Assembly (NCBI GenBank): GCA_021325655.1
Contig: JAJPGT010000043.1
Location: 124,001 to 188,000, forward strand
Direction of reading: 5' to 3'
DNA length: 64,000 nucleotides
DNA from: Pseudomonadota bacterium
GTDB lineage: Bacteria > Chloroflexota > UBA6077 > JAJPGT01
Shown here: positions 26,749 through 36,400 of the stretch, one piece after another
How positions within the stretch are numbered: position 1 is the first letter of the stretch
Layout: each line of letters starts with the position of its first letter
Notes under the pieces: generated by a model
Database searches by the model: none
Told to the model about the DNA's origin: nothing
The model's input: the letters and a program-made list of their open reading frames with translations, nothing else
Made by a program: the position numbers and the translations under genes

Positions 26749-29700
26749 ACGTCACCTCCCCGATCTGCTCTTTGAGCGCTGTCAGGTGCCACTCCAGCGC
26801 CCAAGCCAAGATCCCGTCATCGGCAGCCTCGACGAGAGCATCGAGCGCCGCATCACCAACGGCGAGACGGTCAAAGAGGATTGCCCTGGCCAGATCGCGC
26901 CAGGCCTGTCGCCCGCCGGGCATCCAGCCACCATCGGCGCTTTGCCAGGACTCCTGTCGCGCTACCAGCTCGGCCCACGCGCCGTGCAAGGCGCTCAGGC
27001 TGGGCGCCGTGCGCTCGACGATTCGCCATATCTCGCGCATGCGGGGCCACTCCGCCAGCGGGTGCGCGCATATGGGCTCGAAGCGGCGGCCGGTGCTGTC
27101 GAGGAACAGCGTCGCCACGCGCGCCGGCTCCACCCTGATGCCGTCGCCCGGCCGCAGGTCCAGGGCGTGGCGGTAGACCTGGCCAGCGGGGTGCTGGAAG
27201 TCACGTGGGAAGCGAACGGTGCGGTCTTCGACCGCCAGGTACGGGTAGAAGACGTCGGTCCGGCCGTCGGGGAGCGTGACGGGGATGGTGCGCAGTTCCG
27301 CACTACCATCGGGACGCTTGAGGCCCAGGGCAACCACGCCCGAGCGCGCGTCGCACGCGGTGACCCGCCACCATTCGCACGGCGCGTGGTCGAGCGTATC
27401 CTCTACGTTACGGGTGGCCTCGATGACCGCCTGGAAGGGGAGCGTCCGCGGAAAGGCGATGATGCCGGCCCGCAGGGGCAGGCGGTCCCAGACCCGGGCG
27501 AATTGCTCGTTCCACGCCGCGACCGCCCGGTCGAGACAGGCGGAAGCAGCCTCCAGCGGCACCAGGACGCGGAAGCGGAGCGGGCTCAACTCAAGGGGGA
27601 TCACCGGAGCGTAGGCACCCAGCGGGCCGGCATCTTTGACCTGGTGCACGCGCAACGTGCGCTGCTTGAAGTCGTCACCCCGGAGGACGACTTCCTTGCC
27701 CCTCAACGCTTCGGCGGTCTCCTCCACCCGAAGCAGCCGGGCGAGGTTGCACGCGGTGACGAAGTCCTGGGCGTCCTGGCGATAGAGCAGGCTCACCGGT
27801 GCATCGCCCAGGCGCCCATCATAGATCTCGCGGTCCCGCCAGCCCTCACCTGCTGACGTCTGATCAGGGACTACGGTCAGTCGGCGCACCCGCCAGCGAT
27901 TGGCATCGCGGGCTGCTAGCTCGCGGAACTCGACGAACAGCCCAGCAAAGAATTCCTCCGCCTGCCGCCAGAACCGGTAGATGCGGCCGGGCGAGGCGAG
28001 CTTGGCGAAGAACTGATGGACAAGCCAGCGGGCGCGCTGCTCGGGGTCGAGCTGGTCCCACCGTGGGGCGTCCGAACGGTCCTCAACAATCTTGCTGAAA
28101 AACGACGACCAGTCGTTTTCGTATCGGTACCCTTCCTGAAGGTTCGCCAGCAGCAGGTCGGTCGTGTCGGGCGTAGTACCCACCTTCCCCCGAATTTCCC
28201 CGAGCAGGCTGTCGAAACTTCGGAGCGGATCGACTGGATTTGGGATCTTTCTGCGTCTACTTTGGTCTCGCTGCCAGTACTCCGAAAGCTCGGGGTTATG
28301 TGTCCGCCAATCTGAGATGGCCTGCGCGCGCAGAGAATCGGTCTTCCTACCTTCGAGCCAGGGCTCGAGGTCGAGGCTCAGCGTGAGGAGCGCCACCCGG
28401 CCATCGGCGTCGGCCACCTCGTCGATCCAGATGGTGTCGGAGTCGAGCTTGCCATTCAGCCAGGCATCGAGACGGCCCCGCCGGCGCTCCTGGCACACCT
28501 CACACGGCCGCTGCTTGTCATTTGCCTTGCCGTTGTACCGCACCAGGCAGACGGGGCAGACGTGGCCGGTCGCCACGCTCGCGGTGATGCTCCACGAGCG
28601 GTGGACCGGTACGGCCAGCGTCTCGCGGACCGCGTGCATCTCCTTGACCATGGGCACCAGGCTGCGTGTCGGCTCGCTGATGCGACAGCACGGCGGGGTT
28701 TCCAGCTTTAGCCCCTGCGCGTATGTATCAGCCTGCTCCTGGAGCCATCGCTCCCACTCCGGGATCTTGAGGTCCGCGCTTGTACCGTCCGAGCGCTCGC
28801 CGGGGGAGGAGAAGACGCAGACGCTGGCGTCGCGGTAGAGCAGCGATCCAACGGCCAGGTCCACCTCGACAAGCTGGCAGACCTGCTTGAAGAACGCGTC
28901 GATGTCAGCGCGGGCGCCGAGCCAGTCGCCGATGCGCACAGCGCGGGCTTCGTAGTGGTCGGTGCCCACACCGACCGTCAGCAGGCGCCAGCGCGTGGCC
29001 TGCTTGAGATCCTTCAAGGTCCATGAGAAGCCGCTGCCTTCCAGGATCGCTCCGGCCACGGCGCTCTTGAAGAGCGCGGCCGCGACGTAGGACTGGTCCC
29101 ACAGCGTGACCTCGTTGTTCGGCAGCCGCGTCTCGGCGATCGTGGACGAAAAGGCGGTCCGTAGGAGGCTGTTCGGTCCGATGGCCGAGTCTCGCCAGCG
29201 CTGCCAGGTGCCAACGTCCCTCACCCCCGGCCCCTCTCCCGCTCGCGGGAGAGGGGTGGCCGGCAGGCCGGGGTGAGGGATCGTCTCCAGGACGCGCCGG
29301 ACCTCCTCCAGGAGCCGCCGCCAGCCAGGCTCGGTCAGCACCTCGGGCGGGTCCGTGAGCAGGTTCCGCACGGGCAGGCCGAAGGCGGACGCAAGCCACA
29401 TGTGCGTGATATCCTGCCCGAGGTACTCGGAGGTCGCGGTCGGCAGGTTCTTTTCGATCCCCGAGGCCATCCCGTGCGCGGCCTGGAGCAGCCCGAGTAT
29501 CCCGGTGTCGCGGTCCCGGTGCTTCGTCAGGAAGTCCGTGAGCGTGCCCGACCAGCCGACGTTCGCCCCGCTCACCGTAGGGAACTGGGCCTTCATCCAT
29601 TGCAGGAGAACGTCCCATGGGAACGGCGAGCTCTCCCGCTCGTGCCAGCGCTCGTAGTGGTAGCCGGTCTTCTGGCCGCCGTACTCGCGCAGGAAGTCGG

Positions 29701-29800
29701 CCCGCGCCTTGCCCGCCATGTGCAGCCAGCCCACGGCCTCCATCGCCAGGAGCAGGGGTCGGTGCTCGCGCAGCCTCTTGGCGGGTTCGAAGTCAGCCAT
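26741..29800 (-). CDS. csx11: Cas10-like large subunit, Csx11-type (subtype III-C-like), degenerate HD and GGDD motifs
   Basis: 1020 aa in the cas10 position; Zn-ribbon CPVCLVRYNGKANDKQRPCEVCQERRRG; palm-like segments VDLAVGSLLYRDASVCVFSS and ELSPLRFRVLVPLEAASACLDRAVAAWNEQFARVWDRLPLRAGIIAFPRTLPFQAVIEATRNVED. Confidence 0.78.
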   Translation of the reverse strand: MADFEPAKRLREHRPLLLAMEAVGWLHMAGKARADFLREYGGQKTGYHYERWHERESSPFPWDVLLQWMKAQFPTVSGANVGWSGTLTDFLTKHRDRDTGILGLLQAAHGMASGIEKNLPTATSEYLGQDITHMWLASAFGLPVRNLLTDPPEVLTEPGWRRLLEEVRRVLETIPHPGLPATPLPRAGEGPGVRDVGTWQRWRDSAIGPNSLLRTAFSSTIAETRLPNNEVTLWDQSYVAAALFKSAVAGAILEGSGFSWTLKDLKQATRWRLLTVGVGTDHYEARAVRIGDWLGARADIDAFFKQVCQLVEVDLAVGSLLYRDASVCVFSSPGERSDGTSADLKIPEWERWLQEQADTYAQGLKLETPPCCRISEPTRSLVPMVKEMHAVRETLAVPVHRSWSITASVATGHVCPVCLVRYNGKANDKQRPCEVCQERRRGRLDAWLNGKLDSDTIWIDEVADADGRVALLTLSLDLEPWLEGRKTDSLRAQAISDWRTHNPELSEYWQRDQSRRRKIPNPVDPLRSFDSLLGEIRGKVGTTPDTTDLLLANLQEGYRYENDWSSFFSKIVEDRSDAPRWDQLDPEQRARWLVHQFFAKLASPGRIYRFWRQAEEFFAGLFVEFRELAARDANRWRVRRLTVVPDQTSAGEGWRDREIYDGRLGDAPVSLLYRQDAQDFVTACNLARLLRVEETAEALRGKEVVLRGDDFKQRTLRVHQVKDAGPLGAYAPVIPLELSPLRFRVLVPLEAASACLDRAVAAWNEQFARVWDRLPLRAGIIAFPRTLPFQAVIEATRNVEDTLDHAPCEWWRVTACDARSGVVALGLKRPDGSAELRTIPVTLPDGRTDVFYPYLAVEDRTVRFPRDFQHPAGQVYRHALDLRPGDGIRVEPARVATLFLDSTGRRFEPICAHPLAEWPRMREIWRIVERTAPSLSALHGAWAELVARQESWQSADGGWMPGGRQAWRDLARAILFDRLAVGDAALDALVEAADDGILAWALEWHLTALKEQIGEVTYA
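29217..29280. repeat. REP-like palindromic element embedded in frame in the csx11-like gene
   Basis: tccctcacccccggcccctctcccgctcgcgggagaggggtggccggcaggccggggtgaggga: inner stem cccctctcccg/cgggagagggg, outer stem tccctcacccc/ggggtgaggga. Confidence 0.75.
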
Positions 29801-30716
29801 CGCGCGCCCCCGTCGGGGTGACCCACGGCTTGACCTTGCTCTCGAAGTCCGCGAGCGTCTCCGCCTCAACAGGCTCGTGGCCATTCCGCCATGCCTTCCA
29901 TTGACGCACGCTGGCGGTGCCCCAGCCAGCCGTGCGCTTGGCCGAGATACCATAGGTCGTCAGCAGCGCCTCAATGGCCTTGAGCAGGGGCTCGATGGCC
30001 TCCTCGGGCTTCACCTTGTCCCGAGGGGCGGCGCCGGGCAGCGGCGCAGAGAGCAGATGGAGTGTCCCTTCGGTGCCCGCTGGAACCACCTCATAGTAGA
30101 TGGGCTGGGTTCCGGCCCGGGTCCTACGGCTGTGGGGGTTGATGACCTCGAAGCCGATCTTATTGAACCAGGTCGGGTAGAAGACGAGAGCCCCCTGCTG
30201 GAAGTCCTCCGTCTCGCCCTTCTCGTTGCCGAAGAGGTGGACGATCCACGCCGGGTCCTGCCACCGATCGAGCGTGCCATTGTGCTGCTCCAGGTAGTCA
30301 TGCAGCCCCGCCTGCATCCGGCACGCCCAGCGCAGCAGCCCCTTCCAGCTCGCCGCCGGCAGGTACGGCACGCCGAACACGCGGTCCTTGCGTACGGGGT
30401 TATCGAGCACGTGGAACGGCCGGTCGTCCTTCGAGTACCAGGGGGTTTCCAGGGTGAATGCAACCTCGAAGGCGAGCCAGGAATTGTCAGGCAGCCGGTC
30501 GAACGGTGGATCGAGTTGCAGCCGACTCGGCAGCCGCAGGTTCTGGCCCTGCGCGCGCCGCATGTAGCACTGGCGGGCATCGTTTCGTTCAGTGCCACCC
30601 CGCGTGGACCACGCCGTGCATCCATCCACGAACCCGGATGCAAGCCCGGCTGGCAACGGACCACTGGTGGGGCAGGCGGTTTGCGAGGCCAGTTCGGCGT
30701 ACAGGTCGAACTTCAT
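29793..30716 (-). CDS. RAMP protein, Cmr6-like Cas7
   Basis: LETPWYSKDDRPFHVLDNPVRKDRVFGVPYLPAASWKGLLRWACR...LFGNEKGETEDFQQGALVFYPTWF...YGISAKRTAGWGTASV. Confidence 0.75.
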   Translation of the reverse strand: MKFDLYAELASQTACPTSGPLPAGLASGFVDGCTAWSTRGGTERNDARQCYMRRAQGQNLRLPSRLQLDPPFDRLPDNSWLAFEVAFTLETPWYSKDDRPFHVLDNPVRKDRVFGVPYLPAASWKGLLRWACRMQAGLHDYLEQHNGTLDRWQDPAWIVHLFGNEKGETEDFQQGALVFYPTWFNKIGFEVINPHSRRTRAGTQPIYYEVVPAGTEGTLHLLSAPLPGAAPRDKVKPEEAIEPLLKAIEALLTTYGISAKRTAGWGTASVRQWKAWRNGHEPVEAETLADFESKVKPWVTPTGARDG

Positions 30717-31660
30717 GGTGCCACTCCAGCCTGCGTCATGAGACGTGCAAGAATTGCCGCGCCGGTCATGAATTCCTCATCTTTGAAGCCGTCATCTTTC
30801 CAGGCCTTACACAACCGTTTTTTGATCATCTTAAAGTGCACTGCACCTGGAGACTGAAACCCGAAGGTGCGCGGCGGGCTCCTGAAGCTGAAGATCTTCT
30901 TGCTCTCCTGCTGCCGGCCGGCCAGCCATCGGTTTACCCTGTCGTTGCTGGCGAGCTGCTGGCCCTGGGTCTTGGGCTCCTTTCGGCCAAGAACCTTGTT
31001 GAATGTGCTCTTGTCGGCGCTCTGCCGCGCGAGGTGTCTTCCATTCACGCACCAGAAGTTCGTCAGCGATGCCCACGCGAAGTCCTGCTGCGGCGGCTTT
31101 CGCCAGCGACCGTCGCGCACGTAGCGTTCGAGATCAGCCTGCGAGCACGCCTGGATGCCTGCCCGTTGCTCAACCTTCACGATGCCGTAGTCGTGATGGT
31201 GTGGTAGACCGCTACGAGTCGCTTCGTCGGATGGCTTGAGGACCGTCTTGCCGCCGAGGGCGCCGTAGTCGGCGATGAGCCGAAGCGTCAGGTCGAGCAG
31301 CGCCCACTCCTGCGCGGCGATCGGGCGGAGCGGCGTGAAACGCAGGATGAACTCGGTGTCCTTCTTGATCTGGTCCCTCATGACCGCGCCGTTCCCGCCG
31401 CGTACCTCGAACCGGAACTTGCGCCCCCAGCCGGTGCAACCGAACAGCTCACAGACGACGTAGCGCCTGCCTTGCTGGTCGGGGCAACGGTTATTGGATT
31501 CCGACGGGTCGCACGCCGCGCCGCCCAGGCCGCGGACCAGCACTTCGAACCACCAGCGGATGGAGCCGAGCAAGCCGGTGGGGATCGTACACTGCCCTTT
31601 TCCGTCGGCGTCGCCGGTCCACAGGTCGGTGAGCGCCTTCAGGCGCCATTCCCTCGCCAT
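30713..31660 (-). CDS. cmr1: Cmr1-like Cas7 RAMP protein
   Basis: LTDLWTGDADGKGQCTIPTGLLGSIRWWFEVLVRGLGGAACDP...CELFGCTGWGRKFRFEV...RPIAAQEWALLDLTLRLIADYGALGGKT. Confidence 0.85.
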   Translation of the reverse strand: MAREWRLKALTDLWTGDADGKGQCTIPTGLLGSIRWWFEVLVRGLGGAACDPSESNNRCPDQQGRRYVVCELFGCTGWGRKFRFEVRGGNGAVMRDQIKKDTEFILRFTPLRPIAAQEWALLDLTLRLIADYGALGGKTVLKPSDEATRSGLPHHHDYGIVKVEQRAGIQACSQADLERYVRDGRWRKPPQQDFAWASLTNFWCVNGRHLARQSADKSTFNKVLGRKEPKTQGQQLASNDRVNRWLAGRQQESKKIFSFRSPPRTFGFQSPGAVHFKMIKKRLCKAWKDDGFKDEEFMTGAAILARLMTQAGVAP

Positions 31661-31676
31661 TTCCTCACGATGTCCC

Positions 31677-32291
31677 TCATCGCAGCACGTCCACGGTGGA
31701 GCGGAACGCGACGTTGTCGCGCAGCACGCCGAGCACGCGGGCGTGCTCCGGGAACAGGCGCGCCAGGCGCGCCAGGATGAGCTGCGCCAGGCCGGGCGCA
31801 ATGTCGCCACCCCGGGCCATCAGCCGCGGCAGGTACCCCACGCGGGGGCGTGTCGGGTCGTCGGGCGCGGTGTGGAAGGCGCGCACCTCCGCCTCGCTCA
31901 GCAGGCAGGCCTCAGTGCCCACCTGCGCCGCGAGCGGCGGCAGGCTGTGGCTGGGCCGCCCCTCCGCATCGATCTCCCCCACCACCAGAACCCCGACGAG
32001 CGTGGCTTTCTCGTCCAGGTAGTCCGGGCTGAACACCGCCACTTCGTCGCGCGGCGACAGACGCGGGCCCAGGCTCCCGTAGTCCGGGTTCAGCAGGATC
32101 GTGTCGTAGAGCACCCCGACCAGCCGAACCAGCTCGACCTCCAGGGTCACGAACGTGCCGACGGCGTACTCCGCCGGGCTGGGCGGCTCCGGCCCGTCGG
32201 CGCTGCCGTACACCTGGACAACGTAGTCCGTGTGGCTGTTCGACTTGACGACCTTTCCGATCGAGCGCCCTGGCGTGTTGTCTCCGCCCAC
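31677..32291 (-). CDS. HAS-barrel-like protein associated with NurA/HerA
   Basis: GTG start; VGGDNTPGRSIGKVVKSNSHTDYVVQVYGSADGPEPPSPAEYAVGTFVTLEVELVRLVGVLYDTILLNPDYGSLGPRLSP: barrel-like N-terminus, directly downstream of nurA. Confidence 0.6.
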   Translation of the reverse strand: MGGDNTPGRSIGKVVKSNSHTDYVVQVYGSADGPEPPSPAEYAVGTFVTLEVELVRLVGVLYDTILLNPDYGSLGPRLSPRDEVAVFSPDYLDEKATLVGVLVVGEIDAEGRPSHSLPPLAAQVGTEACLLSEAEVRAFHTAPDDPTRPRVGYLPRLMARGGDIAPGLAQLILARLARLFPEHARVLGVLRDNVAFRSTVDVLR

Positions 32292-32305
32292 GGCTCCTCC
32301 CTTCC

Positions 32306-33481
32306 TCAGGTCCGGCGACGCCGCTTGCTCGTCGCCTTGGGCACCGCGTGCAGATCCAGATCGAAGTGCTCGCAGAAGCGTTGCGCCGCGCCGATCAGCC
32401 GCTCGCGGTCGTTCGCCCGCAGGACCGCCGCGGCGTCGGCCGCCTCGATAGCATAGGGATAGCCGGTCGCGGTGGCGACGACCTCGCAGCGCGTGACGTC
32501 GACCACGTGGTCGAGCAGTCCCTCCCGCACTACCCAGGCAGGCACATCTAGCCGGGCGGGCGGGCCGAACGCGGTCGTCTGGAGGTACACGAAGCAGATC
32601 TCCCGGGCCAGGCTGCGCTCCTGGCCCGATCCGCGATAGCGCGTGAGCACCTGGTCGTCGCGGGCACAGATGAACGCCTTGGTGCGGTCGCCCCAGTCCA
32701 TCGCCTCCGCGAGCAGCGCCGCGTCGTTGATCCCGCGGGGCAGCGGCAGCCCGGCCAGGTGGGCCAGCAGCACGCACAGGTCCTTGGCATCGCTGGAATC
32801 GATGTAGCCCACCAGCGGCACCCGGAACCGCTCCGAGGCGTCCAGCGCCTTGACGATCGCCTCGATGTAGCGTCCGGCCAGGTCGAAGCTCATCTCGCTG
32901 GTGAACGAGACGATGAGCGTCCCGTCGAAGTACACCACCGCCGGGGGTGTACGCCCGGCCAGACGCGCCATCTGGGCGACGAGCGTCTCGCACTCCGCCT
33001 CGAAGCGGCGCAGGCTCGCGTCGGCGCCGTCCAGGTCTGGCAGCACAACCTGCACGTGTACGCCCTTCTCGTAGCGCTCGCCGTCGTATCCCAGGTGCGG
33101 GTTGCGGAACCAGGCGACCTGGACGAAGCCGAGCGGGAGCGAGAGATCACGCGAGGGGCGGAGCTCGCTGCCATCCACCGCGACCGTCGTCACCCCGCGG
33201 ATGCGCTGGTGGGCCCAGGCGCGGGCCTCGCGGTGGTTGCGGAAACGCGCCGGAAAGCGGAGGAACCAGTCGGCGCTCCGCTCGTGCTCATCGCTCGGCA
33301 GCGCGCCGGGGCTCGGGATGCCGGCGAGCTGGGCCTGGATCTCCGTCGCCGACAGGCGAGCGCAGGTGGTGAGCGCCTGGCGGAAGGCCTCGGCGTCAGC
33401 GTCACGCTGGGCGGTGAGCTGGCGCAGGCGGGGGAGACTCTCCTGGAGTGCCGCGGCCACCTTGTCCGCCCAGAACGCCAT
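32306..33481 (-). CDS. nurA: NurA-family nuclease
   Basis: TTVAVDGSELRPSRDLSLPLGFVQVAW...PAVVYFDGTLIVSF...PLVGYIDSSDAKDLCVLLAHLA...YPYAIEAADAAAVLRANDRERLIG; conserved acidic NurA motifs. Confidence 0.82.
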   Translation of the reverse strand: MAFWADKVAAALQESLPRLRQLTAQRDADAEAFRQALTTCARLSATEIQAQLAGIPSPGALPSDEHERSADWFLRFPARFRNHREARAWAHQRIRGVTTVAVDGSELRPSRDLSLPLGFVQVAWFRNPHLGYDGERYEKGVHVQVVLPDLDGADASLRRFEAECETLVAQMARLAGRTPPAVVYFDGTLIVSFTSEMSFDLAGRYIEAIVKALDASERFRVPLVGYIDSSDAKDLCVLLAHLAGLPLPRGINDAALLAEAMDWGDRTKAFICARDDQVLTRYRGSGQERSLAREICFVYLQTTAFGPPARLDVPAWVVREGLLDHVVDVTRCEVVATATGYPYAIEAADAAAVLRANDRERLIGAAQRFCEHFDLDLHAVPKATSKRRRRT

Positions 33482-36400
33482 CAGCCCGCGTCCTCCACCT
33501 GCGAGGCGCCATCCACCTTCGCGACACGCAGGACGTGGCCGTACAGCCCGTCGAACGTGTCGTCGTGGGAGATGACGACCATCTGCTCGAACCCCTTGAG
33601 TGCGGCGAGCTGCCGCGCCAGATTCGCCCGCCGGGTGTCGTCCATGTTCGTCGTCGGCTCGTCCAAAAAGGCGATCCGGACCTCGGAGGTCTCCTTGAGC
33701 AGCGCCAGCCGAATGGCGAGCGCGGCGCACATCTGCTCCCCGCCCGAAAGCTGGCGGAAGCTCCGCCGGTGGCCGCGCTGGTGCAGGATCACCTCGTAAT
33801 CGCCCGCCCATTCCAGCCGGGCGGTGGCGTCGCCGAGGATCTCCCCAAACAGCTTGCTGGCCAGCTCGGACAGGCGCTGGAGCTTGGTCTGGGCGATGCG
33901 CGGGCCGGCGGCGCGGATGTGCCCGCGCATGCGCTCGACCAGCGACCCCGCCTCGGCCAGCTCCGCGATCTCCGCCTCGCAGCGCACCCGCTCCTGCTCC
34001 TTCACCTGGAGCTGCTGAATCTCCATGTCGAGCGAGGAGAGCGTCTCCCGCGCGTGCTGCAGGTCGCTGCGGGCCGCCCCCAGCCGATTGGCAAGGTCGG
34101 CGCTGTCTCGCCGCGCCGCCTCGTGCTGTTCCGGGTCATAGGCGGCTTCGGCCGCGGCAAGCTCGCGGGCCGCCTGCTCGGCCAGCTCCTGCTGCCGCTC
34201 CACCAGCTCCTCGTGGCGGCGACAGGTGTCGCGCCGGTCGTCCAGCATCGCCGCGAGGGCCTGGTTGGCGACGAATGTCTCGTAGTCTGGCTGGTAGCGA
34301 TCACGCGCGGCGTAGGCGCAGGCGAGGCGCTCGTCAACGTCGGCAAACGGCGCCAGTTCCAGCGCCAGGCGCTCGACCGCGCTTGCCAGCGCCGCTTGCT
34401 CCTCGCGCAACTGCGTGGCGCACTCCTGTAGCGCGGGCGCCTCCTCCGCTCGACGGCGGAGCTCGGCCACGATTCCGCGCACGTCGCCGAGCTGCTCGCG
34501 CCGCCGCTCGGCCTCCTGGAGCTGCTGGCGGAGCTCCGGCAGCCGCTCCAGCTCCCGCTCCAGCCGCTCCAGCCGCGAGCGCGTCTGCCAGAGCCGCTGC
34601 GTCGCCGCCTGGAGCGACCGCTGGGCGGCGTCCAGCCCCCCGGCCCGCTCGGCGGCGCGCTGCAACGCCGGTAGCGCCTGCTCGAGCGCGGCGGCGCGCT
34701 CCTGTGCCGCGTGTAGCCGCTCCGGGGCGTCGGCCAGCTCGCGCTCCAGCCGCTGGGCTTCGTCGCGCTCGCGCTCGGCGGCCTGGCGCTGCTCCCGCGC
34801 CAGCGCCAGGCGGGCCAGCGCGCCAGCCTCGTCCTGGAGCTGGCGCTGCGCCGCCGCCGCCTGGTCGAGCAAGGCCTGCGCTTCGTCAAGCATCGCCCGT
34901 GAGGCGGCGACCGCTTCGGCCGCCAGCGCGATCTGGCTATCGAAGTAGCTCTCCAGCGTCAGCCCTTCGCCCTTTTCGGCGACGTTCTTGCACGGCTCAA
35001 TCAGGAACGGGCAGAGCCCCCCTTCCACCCGCGCGCGCGTCTCGCGCGCGGTCGCCAGCGCCGTCTCAGCGGCTTGATAGCGACCGGCCAGCTCCCGCAC
35101 CGCGGCCTCGCGCGCCGGCAGCGTCTCGGCCAGCGGCCGCAGCGCCTCCAGGCGGGCCAGATCGGCCAGGATCGCCGCCTCCTCCTGGGCATGCGCCTCG
35201 AGCCGCACCTGCGCCTGCTCTCGCGCCAGTGTCGCCTGCCGGAGCTGCTCCGCGCGCTGCGTCAACTGCTGCAGCTCCAGCCGGAGCTGCTCCAGCTCGC
35301 GCTGCACCGACAGCAGCTCCTGGGCCTCGCGCGCCGCCACCCGCCGCTCCCGCAGGTCCTGCTCCGCCTCCGCTTTCTCCTGCTCGGCCCGACTCAGCTC
35401 CAGGCGCAGCTCCTCCAGCGCCGGCTGCTGCCCCTCCAGCTCCGAGACCCGTCGCAGCGCCTGATCCCGCTCGCGCTCCGCCGCCTCCTGCTCCGAGACC
35501 TTTGGCAGCAAGGCGTGCAAGCGCTCGGCGTCCGCCTCCGCCGCCGCCAGCCGCTGCTCGACCGCCGCCAGCTCGGCAGTGCAGCGTTGCTCGCGCTCCT
35601 GGGCCTGTCGGAGCCGCTGCTGCAGCGCGTCGCGCTCCTTGCGCCGCTGCTCCTGCGCCCGCACCACCGTGAGCGCTTCCTGGTACGCCTCCGCTCCCGC
35701 CCGGCTGGCCGCGACGAGCTCGGCGGCGCGCTCGGCCTCCGCCATCGCCGCCCGCGCCGTCTCCAGCCGCTCGCGGGCGCTGGCCAGGTCGCTCTGGCGG
35801 CTGGCGTGCACCCGCTGCGCCTCGTGAACCCGGGTCAGCGCCAGGTCCAGCCGGCTCACCAGCAGCTCGGCCTCCCGCTGCCGGCGCTCCAGCTCCTGGC
35901 AGAGCGCCTCCAGCGCGGCGGCCTGCGCCGCTGCCGCCTCCCGCGCCTCGCGCGCCATCGGCAGCCGGGCCGTCTCGCCTCGTAGCTCGGCCAAGCGGGC
36001 CTCGGCCTCCAGCCGGCGCCGCTCGAACTCCTGGGCGACCTCGCGGAGCTGCAGCCAGGCCTCCTGGTACTCGGCAACCCGCAGCAGCCGGTCGAACCGC
36101 TTCTTGCGGTCTGTCGGGGTGTCCAGGAACGGGGCGGTAAAGGTGCCTTGCGGCGGTCCGACGCTGTCGAGGAACAGCATCGGTAGGGGCGTTCCCGGAG
36201 CCAGCTCCAGGTGCTCACGCAGCCAGGCGGTGACCGGCCGCTCGCCCTCCGCCTCGCGAACGCCCAGCTCCGGGTCGTACACATACCAGGCGCCGTTCTT
36301 GCCGACGATGCGGACAACCTCATAGCAGCGCTCATCCAGGCCGGAGAGAAGACGTACCGCCACGCGCCCGCTGGCCACGCCGCGGCGGACGAAGTCCTCG

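Noticed and set aside
27671-27679. RGDD tetrapeptide in the Cas10-like protein as a possible GGDD cyclase motif
   Set aside because: It lies in EVVLRGDDFKQRTLRVHQ, upstream of the segment that aligns with the palm hairpin (SPLRFRVLVPLE); local context does not fit.
29217-29280. Palindrome in csx11 as a CRISPR repeat or terminator
   Set aside because: Single copy inside an uninterrupted reading frame with nested REP-like symmetry.
34275-35672. 465-aa plus-strand ORF rich in Ala/Pro/Arg
   Set aside because: Antisense shadow of the rad50 coiled-coil region; low-complexity composition typical of GC-rich antisense frames.
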